Positions 58,429 through 64,000 of a stretch of 64,000 nt of DNA are shown here, piece after piece. The notes under the pieces are model-generated. The model saw only the letters and a program-made list of their open reading frames with translations, was not told the origin of the DNA and did not search any database. The position numbers and the translations under genes were made by a program. This DNA is from Streptomyces sp. NBC_01669 (GTDB taxonomy: Bacteria > Actinomycetota > Actinomycetes > Streptomycetales > Streptomycetaceae), in assembly GCF_026339735.1 (NCBI RefSeq), contig NZ_JAPEQG010000001.1, positions 4,340,001 through 4,404,000 of the forward strand, in the 5' to 3' direction. The stretch's first letter is position 1. Each line of letters opens with the position of its first letter.

Positions 58429-60869
58429 CGCTGTGCCTCCATCTTGAGCCTGTCGGCATGTCCCGACACGATCAGAGCGATGCTGTCCGCCGAGACGGCG
58501 TCCCTGACCGGATCGAAGTAGAGAGAGTGGGCATCGAAGCTCAGGCCGGAGCCACTGACCACCGGTGGCCCGTCGCCCACAGGGAAGCGCCTGGCGCCGA
58601 ATGCCTTGCTCGCCGGGTCCTTGCCGAACCAGAGATCGTCGTCCCCCGGGTCGGCCAGATCCCCGGCGAAGTATGCACCAGCAGGACCGAGGGCCAGCAT
58701 CCCCAGCACACCCACGGCGGACTGCAGCTTGGACGGGAGCTTGGTCACCGGGTCGTTCGCCGCGGCGCCGACGAAGACGTGTCCGGCACCGACCCCGAGA
58801 TCCACGGCCTGATCCACGCCCACCCCCGGGCTGCCGACCAGGATGATGTCGTCGACCCCTGGGATTCCGCCGACATGCTGCGCAGCAGCTCCCACGGTCC
58901 GCGAACCGTACGAGTGCCCGATGGCCGTCAGATGCGGATCCTTGTTCTGGTTGGTGGCGACCAGCCCGCTCATGAAGTCGTTGTACGCCACGCCGCCCTT
59001 CTCCGCCCGCCCCGTACCCATGACCGCCAGGCTGCTCAGCCCGTCCGGCGTCTGCGGCGCGTCGTAGCCGAGCCAGACGATCGCCGCACTGGACTGGTCG
59101 TACCCCTGGGCACCGATGGCCGTGTCGCGAGCCCGCTTGAGATCGTTCTTCGCGAATTCCTCGTCCAGAGAGGTATTCAGCCCGGGCACATACGCCGACA
59201 CGTTCTTCGACGTGTCCGGATTCCCGAACGAGACGATCGCCCGGCCGTTTCCCTCGTCCGATATGCCGAGCAGGTACATCGGCGGCTGCTTCCCGTTCTC
59301 CTTCAACTGCCGCTCGATCTCGCGCAGTCCGGCGAGCTGCTTCTGCGACTTCGCGTCGTCCTGCCCCGACAGCTTCCCGATCAGCTGAGTCAGGTTCTTC
59401 CGGTTGGCCGCGTCCCTGGTCGCCGCGGGGATCCCGTCGAGGCTGCCGATCTGATCCGGGGAAAGGGCGAGGTACTGGTCACGCTGGTCCTGCGTGAGCC
59501 CGTCCCACCACGCCTTGCGCCCGGCAGCAGTGCCGTTGCGCGGGATGCGGGCGTTCAGATAGTCGCGCTGGTCCGCCTGCACGGCCGCCCCGACACGGGA
59601 GCCGGAACCGGGCAGCCCGGCGCCGACGCCACCGACCCCGGTGGCCCCCTTGATCAGCTCCCCCGCCGCACCGGCACGGTCGCCCTGGGACCACTTGTTG
59701 CTTGCGTTCTGCGCGTACTGGGCGACCTGGTTGCCGAGGTTCCTGCCGTTCGTGACGGGGTGGAGAACGGCGTCCGCGGCACCGCTGACATCGCCCCAGA
59801 GACCGTCGCCGACGAGCCCGGTGAAGAAGCTGCCGTCCGATGCGTGACCGGCGGCGCTCGAACCGTCGCCACCCTGGGCGGCCTGGGTGGCGCTGCCGCC
59901 GTCTCCGCCGGATGCGGCGGACCCGCCCGAGGCATCCGTGCCACCCGAGTCCGAACCACCCGACGCTGCGGAACCGCCGGAGTCCGATCCCCCGGAGTCC
60001 GATCCACCTGAGTCCGATCCACCTGAGTCCGATCCACCGGATGCTGCGGAGCCTCCCGAGTCCGTGCCCCCGGATGCGCCCGACCCACCGGACGAGGAAG
60101 TCCCTCCGGCCACGGTCGAACCCCCGGAGTCCACACCGCCGGACTCCGTACCGCCACCGCCAGAGGCACCACCACCACCGCCATCGGTGCCATGGCCGGC
60201 CACCACGCCGCTGCCCGCGGCCGGACAGGCGCTACCGGTCAGCTGGCAGATCGCACTCCGGATCTCACCGGTCAGCTGCCCGCCGATCTGCGTCGCCATG
60301 AGCGCACCGACAAGGGCCACGACCACCAGGACCGCGCCGAGGTACTCCATCGCGGTCTGGCCACGGTCACGACGGGCCCTGATCATCCGCGTGAGAATGA
60401 ACGGCCTCTGCGCGGCGCGCTGTTCAGGATCCAGATCGAACCACGCGCGTAGACTCCGACGAAGAAGCAGGCCAACGACGACGACCGGCACCACCAGTTG
60501 GGGCACACCCTGCCTGCCACCGTCCCCGCTCAACGTCGCCAGCGCACCGAGCGCGAGCCAGATATGGACGGCGAGAAGTCCACGCCGGATCCACACGCCG
60601 CCGGTCCGGACGTACAGCGACAGCACGAATCCGGCGGCGCCCGGCAACACCGCGTACAGCAGCATCCCCAGCAACCGGCCGTCCACCGCATCGACCGAGG
60701 ACGCCACCGACAGCACGTCGATCGCGCCCACGACTGTGACCACGAAGAGCACCCGGACGAGGATCAGCACTGCTTGCAGTGTGCTCGGCAGGGGCTGCCT
60801 GCCCGGATGGGCCACGACAGCATCTGCGTCGACGCCACCCGGAACCGCTAATCCTCGTATGCCAGACAC
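58425..60869 (-). CDS. Membrane/pilin-like fusion with Abhydrolase_8 (DUF1023), module B
   Basis: 814 residues from GTG 60869, 7 bp after AGGGGA; longer frames lack a ribosome site. Residues 25-140 hold about four membrane segments. At 165-195 an Flp/TadE-like signal, RDRGQTAMEYLGAVLVVVAL, has the prepilin-type Gly-Gln cut site. Residues 225-345 are a Gly/Ser linker built of SGGSDSGG units. Residues 440-800 are the DUF1023 alpha/beta hydrolase with Ser653 in IGHSYGSRT. The same catalytic domain occurs in module A with a different N-terminus. Exported or cell-surface enzyme; substrate unknown. Confidence 0.9.
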   Translation of the reverse strand: MSGIRGLAVPGGVDADAVVAHPGRQPLPSTLQAVLILVRVLFVVTVVGAIDVLSVASSVDAVDGRLLGMLLYAVLPGAAGFVLSLYVRTGGVWIRRGLLAVHIWLALGALATLSGDGGRQGVPQLVVPVVVVGLLLRRSLRAWFDLDPEQRAAQRPFILTRMIRARRDRGQTAMEYLGAVLVVVALVGALMATQIGGQLTGEIRSAICQLTGSACPAAGSGVVAGHGTDGGGGGASGGGGTESGGVDSGGSTVAGGTSSSGGSGASGGTDSGGSAASGGSDSGGSDSGGSDSGGSDSGGSAASGGSDSGGTDASGGSAASGGDGGSATQAAQGGDGSSAAGHASDGSFFTGLVGDGLWGDVSGAADAVLHPVTNGRNLGNQVAQYAQNASNKWSQGDRAGAAGELIKGATGVGGVGAGLPGSGSRVGAAVQADQRDYLNARIPRNGTAAGRKAWWDGLTQDQRDQYLALSPDQIGSLDGIPAATRDAANRKNLTQLIGKLSGQDDAKSQKQLAGLREIERQLKENGKQPPMYLLGISDEGNGRAIVSFGNPDTSKNVSAYVPGLNTSLDEEFAKNDLKRARDTAIGAQGYDQSSAAIVWLGYDAPQTPDGLSSLAVMGTGRAEKGGVAYNDFMSGLVATNQNKDPHLTAIGHSYGSRTVGAAAQHVGGIPGVDDIILVGSPGVGVDQAVDLGVGAGHVFVGAAANDPVTKLPSKLQSAVGVLGMLALGPAGAYFAGDLADPGDDDLWFGKDPASKAFGARRFPVGDGPPVVSGSGLSFDAHSLYFDPVRDAVSADSIALIVSGHADRLKMEAQR

Positions 60870-61035
60870 GGCAAGTCCCCTACCTGGTGAGTGGGTGCAG
60901 TGAGCAGTGACAGAGCCGCCACTCCACGTATGCGACCACACCGGCACCGGGCGGGGCATGGGCCCCAGGGCCCAATGCGGGACTCAAAGTGCTTGGTACA
61001 TCCGGAGGTTCAGGTCACCTTGTCCTGATGTGACG

Positions 61036-61578
61036 TCAGGTTGATCCGGTGGACCAGAAGTCGGAGTGCACGTTGGGGCGGGGAAGGGGATAGACGTCTT
61101 CGTACGCAGGGCCGTTGGGCTGGGTGGTGGACTCGGCCACCGCTGATTCCTTCACGCAGGGGCTGTCGACTTCGAAGAAAGCTTGCCCCTTGCCGCCGAT
61201 GCTGAGGGTGACGCCGAAGCCGTCCAGCGTCTGGGCATAGATCGCAGGAACGTCCACATCATTATTGATTGCCTTGATCCGATAGCCGCTTTTACGCCAG
61301 AAGCGATCCACCACTCCTAGGAAGCTACCCCGGCGCTGTTCGGACACAATCGTCATCACGACGCGCATCCGGGACACGTCACAGCTACCAGTACTAGTCG
61401 GGCCATGCGCCCATTGAACCTGAGGTTTGATTTCAGTCAGCACTGCGTCAAGAATCTCATCAGCTCGATTCGCCGCGCCTTGCATGTCCATATCGGATCG
61501 CTTCTCTTTTTTCGAACATCCGACAAACGCCAAACAGAGCAGCGTTGCCAACCCAATGACTTGAAGTCGACGACTCAA
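61036..61578 (-). CDS. Lipoprotein of module A
   Basis: 180 residues from TTG 61578, overlapping the hydrolase stop (TTGA). Lipobox LAFVGCSKKE. The mature part is paralogous to the module B lipoprotein: CDVSRMRVVMTIVSEQRRGS, WRKSGYRIKAINND and YPLPRPNVHSDFWS. Base composition is lower in GC than usual (about 48% in 61261-61320, counted by hand). Function unknown; the tight coupling argues for a dedicated partner of the hydrolase. Confidence 0.87.
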   Translation of the reverse strand: MSRRLQVIGLATLLCLAFVGCSKKEKRSDMDMQGAANRADEILDAVLTEIKPQVQWAHGPTSTGSCDVSRMRVVMTIVSEQRRGSFLGVVDRFWRKSGYRIKAINNDVDVPAIYAQTLDGFGVTLSIGGKGQAFFEVDSPCVKESAVAESTTQPNGPAYEDVYPLPRPNVHSDFWSTGST

Positions 61579-63365
61579 CGTGACTCCTCCATCTTTACTT
61601 TCTCCGAACGACCCGCAGCGATGAGAGCAATGCTGTCTGCCGAAACGGCATTCCTCTTCGGATCGAAGTACTGGGAGTGCGCGTCGATAGAGAAGCCATG
61701 CCCACTGATCAGCCGCGGCCCTTCACCCACAGGGAAACGCCTCGCACCGAATGCCTCGCTCGCCGGGTCCTTGCCGAACCAGAGATCGTCATCCCCCGGA
61801 TCTGCGAGGTCGCCGGCCACGTAGGCAGTGGACGGTCCTCCAGCGATCAATCCCACAACGCCGACAGCCGCCTGCTGCTTGGAGGGGAGCTTGGTCACCA
61901 CGTCATTCTCAGCCGCACCGACGAAGACGTGATCCTTCCCAACCCCGAGATCCTCAGCGTGATCCACACCGACTCCGGGACTGCCAACGAGCACGATGTC
62001 GTCCACCCCGGGAATCCCGCCACCTTGCTGAGTTGCAGCACCAACAGTGCGCGAACCGTAAGAATGCCCAATAGCCGTCAGGTGCGGGTCCTCGTTCTCG
62101 TTCGTAGCCACCAGTCCACCCATGAAGTCATTAAATGCACTTCCACCTCTTTCGGCTCTATCATTGCCCATTACCGCCAGGCTCCCCAATCCGTCCGGGG
62201 TCTGCGGTGCGTCGTAACCGAGCCAAACGATCGCCGCGCTCGAATGGTCGTACTTATTGGTCCCCTTAGCTGTATCCCAAGCACGCTTAAGATCCCCCTT
62301 AGCGAATTCCTCATCCAGCGACGTATTCAAGCCCGGCACATAAGCCGACACGTTCCGAGCCGTATCCGGATTCCCGTAAGAAACAATCGCCCGCCCATTC
62401 CCCTCGTCCCCAATCCCGAGCAGAAACATCGGCGGCTTCCGGCCGTCATGCAGCTGCCGGTCAATCTCCCGCAACCCCGCCAACTGCGTCTCCGCCCTTT
62501 CCCCTTCTTGCCCTTCCAGCTTTCCGATGAGCAGTTGCAGGTTGTCCCGGTTGGCGGCGTCCCGTACGACCGCCGGGATTCCGTCCAGGTTGCCGATCTG
62601 GTCCGGGTACACCGCGAGGTACTCCTCGCGCTGTTCCTCTGTCAGCCCGGCCCACCACGCCTTGCGTTCGGCCGGGCTCGCGTCGTGCGGGATGGCTTCG
62701 TTCAGGTAGGCGCCCGCCGCGTTCCGTACCGCTGCCGCGTCCGTCGCCGCGTCCGTCCAGGTCGAGTCGGGGACCTTCAGGCCCTCCTCGGCCTTCAGCT
62801 TCCGCAGGATCCGCGTGTACCGCCAGTCGATGTCGGCCGCTGTCCGCAGGGCCTTGGCCACCCGGTCGGCGATGTCCTGCGCCTTGGCCACGTTCGGGTT
62901 GGGGGCGACGAGTCCCGAGGGCGGCAGCAGCCCCGGTACTCCTCCTCCGGTCGCCGTCCCGCCCGGCATCGGCTTGCCGTCGATCAGCCCCTCGCCGGCC
63001 TCCGGGTAGGTCACCGACCCGTCCGGGTGCACGGTGAACTTCAGGGCTTCCGCGTCGTCCAGCGCTTCCTGCAACGCCCTTTGCTGACCCTTGATTTCGT
63101 GGGCCATGCTGTTCAGCGTGGTGCGGAGCAGACCACACTCCGTGTACACGTACTGGAAGTTCCGGCTGAGTTGCCGCAGCCGTCCGACGGCCGCGTCGGC
63201 CGCCTCGCCCTGCTGCGTCCCGCGCAACCCGTTCAGCAGTTGCTTGTCGATGCGGTCCCGGCCGGTGTCGGCCAAGTTACTCGCCCGGCCCCATCCGTCG
63301 GCCGCGCCTTCCAGTTCGGCGCAATTCACGTCGCGCAGTTGGGCCCACGTGATCTTCGAGGTCAT
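61575..63365 (-). CDS. ESX/WXG-like N-terminus fused to Abhydrolase_8 (DUF1023), module A
   Basis: 596 residues from ATG 63365, overlapping the upstream gene stop (ATGA). Residues 1-110 are predicted helical with GAADGWGRASNLADTGRDRI and Tyr72-x3-Glu76 (QYVYTEC), which recall ESX/type VII substrate helices and their YxxxD/E signal. A Pro/Gly linker (130-155) follows. Residues 230-590 are the DUF1023 hydrolase with Ser435 in IGHSYGSRT. No Sec signal is present, so type VII export is plausible. The half encoding the catalytic domain is much lower in GC than the N-terminal half. Confidence 0.9.
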   Translation of the reverse strand: MTSKITWAQLRDVNCAELEGAADGWGRASNLADTGRDRIDKQLLNGLRGTQQGEAADAAVGRLRQLSRNFQYVYTECGLLRTTLNSMAHEIKGQQRALQEALDDAEALKFTVHPDGSVTYPEAGEGLIDGKPMPGGTATGGGVPGLLPPSGLVAPNPNVAKAQDIADRVAKALRTAADIDWRYTRILRKLKAEEGLKVPDSTWTDAATDAAAVRNAAGAYLNEAIPHDASPAERKAWWAGLTEEQREEYLAVYPDQIGNLDGIPAVVRDAANRDNLQLLIGKLEGQEGERAETQLAGLREIDRQLHDGRKPPMFLLGIGDEGNGRAIVSYGNPDTARNVSAYVPGLNTSLDEEFAKGDLKRAWDTAKGTNKYDHSSAAIVWLGYDAPQTPDGLGSLAVMGNDRAERGGSAFNDFMGGLVATNENEDPHLTAIGHSYGSRTVGAATQQGGGIPGVDDIVLVGSPGVGVDHAEDLGVGKDHVFVGAAENDVVTKLPSKQQAAVGVVGLIAGGPSTAYVAGDLADPGDDDLWFGKDPASEAFGARRFPVGEGPRLISGHGFSIDAHSQYFDPKRNAVSADSIALIAAGRSEKVKMEESR

Positions 63366-63766
63366 TGCCCACCGGCCCGCGACGCGACCCGCGCGAAGGA
63401 CGACTTCACGGTCTCGTTCGTGACGCCCTGGGCCCGTGCGACGGCGCGCAGTTTCCCCGCGAGGCTCCCGCACTCGCTGCGCGCGGCTTCGATCCGTCGC
63501 TGCCACGACTCGCGTACGGCGCCGAGTTCGGCCAGCGCCTCCAACCCGACGGTCCCCGTCACGACCCCTTCGTGCGCGGTCTCCAGCTCGGTCCTTACCG
63601 GCCCCAGCAACGTATGCAGCGACTCGGCTCCCCCGGCGGCCTGCAACCAGGGGCCGTCGCTGTGCTTCAGCTCATCCCCGCCACCACCACCCGCACCGCC
63701 ACCAGCCCCGCCCGCCCCGCCCAGATCGCTCAGCCTCTGCCGGCTCACCACGGCCACGCCGCTCAC
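63362..63766 (-). CDS. WXG-like small partner protein
   Basis: 134 residues from GTG 63766, just after AAGGAG. A Gly/Ala-rich linker (SDLGGAGGAGGGAGGGGG) is followed by helical ELKHSDGPWLQAAGGAESLH, a heptad-like TELETAHEGVVTGTVGLEAL and RESWQRRIEAARSECGSLAG. Length and helical content suit ESX-type helper proteins encoded before a larger substrate. Its TGA overlaps the hydrolase start. Confidence 0.75.
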   Translation of the reverse strand: MSGVAVVSRQRLSDLGGAGGAGGGAGGGGGDELKHSDGPWLQAAGGAESLHTLLGPVRTELETAHEGVVTGTVGLEALAELGAVRESWQRRIEAARSECGSLAGKLRAVARAQGVTNETVKSSFARVASRAGGQ

Positions 63767-63837
63767 CCCGCTCCTTGATCGTGGAGCGGCACTGTCCCAA
63801 AGACGGCGCACCCGACATGCCATGCGCATCGGCCCCG

Positions 63838-63882
63838 GGGGCGGGCGTTCGGCCCTGAATTGCGGGGCCGAACGCCCGCCCC
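63838..63882. terminator. 18-bp perfect stem terminator
   Basis: GGGGCGGGCGTTCGGCCC (63838-63855), 9-nt loop, GGGCCGAACGCCCGCCCC (63865-63882). It lies between the partial gene on the right (stop 63931-63933) and the WXG-like gene on the left, so module A should have its own promoter in 63767-63837. Confidence 0.9.
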
Positions 63883-63930
63883 GCCCCAGCGGAATTTCAC
63901 CCGATCGGTGGGCGGCCGGAGGACGTGCGG

Positions 63931-64000
63931 TCAGGAGGTGCCGGTCGGGCAGTTGTGGTATCCGGCGACCAGCCATCCCTCGCCCTGCCCTTCGCCGGCC
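63931..64000 (-). CDS. C-terminal end of a gene entering from the right
   Basis: The minus-strand frame reads GEGQGEGWLVAGYHNCPTGTS before TGA at 63931-63933. Too little is visible to name a family. It ends ahead of the strong terminator. Confidence 0.6.
   Translation of the reverse strand, partial: AGEGQGEGWLVAGYHNCPTGTS

Noticed and set aside
1..64000. CRISPR arrays, rRNA or tRNA genes, insertion sequences, phage genes
   Set aside because: No regularly spaced repeats of CRISPR size, no tRNA-like cloverleaf or rRNA segment, and no transposase or integrase frames were seen.

Overview
The window is chromosomal DNA from a Streptomyces-type actinomycete. GC is very high, third codon positions are nearly all G or C, and GTG and TTG starts are common. 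Several genes appear to be read from leaderless transcripts. The gene set is characteristic: glnR, nur, an RsiG-type anti-sigma factor, mshD (mycothiol), the pst operon, ppk, an HbhA-like protein and DUF2516/DUF2993/DUF3099 proteins. From memory, and not checked here, the order resembles the Streptomyces coelicolor SCO4136-SCO4200 part of the core chromosome, read in reverse.

Layout. 0-5.5 kb: an NlpC/P60 cell-wall hydrolase, a receiver-PP2C phosphatase fusion, a DUF2516 protein, an HbhA-like protein and an XRE regulator with a perfect 11-bp palindrome upstream. 5.5-12.4 kb is accessory and partly decayed: three AraC/VOC modules derived from one another, one of which has lost its AraC gene, then probable gene remnants and an ECF sigma factor with a C-terminal SnoaL-like extension divergent from an SDR. 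12.5-19 kb: a GalE-type epimerase, two TetR regulators around a medium-chain dehydrogenase, an Eis-type acetyltransferase and an asparaginase. 19-22.6 kb: rsiG, dtd, ygfZ, nur, a nitrobindin-like protein and a 33-residue membrane peptide. 22.7-25.3 kb: three overlapping genes for membrane-anchored proteins of unknown function. 25.4-30.3 kb: sulfur genes (DsrE, DUF1416, sulfurtransferase preceded by a Cys-containing leader peptide), DUF2993, a repeat-rich membrane protein and a MoaD/ThiS protein.

30.4-40.9 kb: alpha/beta hydrolase, glnR, a LacI regulator, an HtrA-like protease followed by an OmpR-type two-component system, a 5'-nucleotidase and mshD. 40.9-41.7 kb: a YtrA-type GntR regulator with a perfect operator whose ABC transporter has been reduced to 24 codons. 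41.7-51.7 kb is a phosphate island: ppk-CHAD-Nudix, a Pho box, pstSCAB, and the low-affinity Pit transporter with its DUF47 partner. 51.9-56.4 kb: csoR with its operator, a lipoprotein, a bicovalent flavin oxidase and a BcrC-like phosphatase.

56.5-64 kb is the most unusual part. Two related modules lie in tandem. Each has an Abhydrolase_8 (DUF1023) enzyme whose stop codon overlaps the start of a small lipoprotein gene. One hydrolase carries an N-terminal ESX/WXG-like helical region and sits behind a small WXG-like partner gene. The other carries membrane segments, an Flp-pilin-like signal and a long Gly/Ser linker. A lytic-transglycosylase/NlpC-P60 protein lies next to them. The arrangement resembles exported effector plus lipoprotein pairs. 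The low-GC half of one module points to recent acquisition or recombination.

The phosphate genes probably act together under PhoP, through the visible Pho box. GlnR, Nur, CsoR and the unnamed XRE, GntR, TetR and LacI regulators supply nitrogen, nickel, copper and stress inputs. Most operons are closed by strong GC-rich hairpins without U-tracts.
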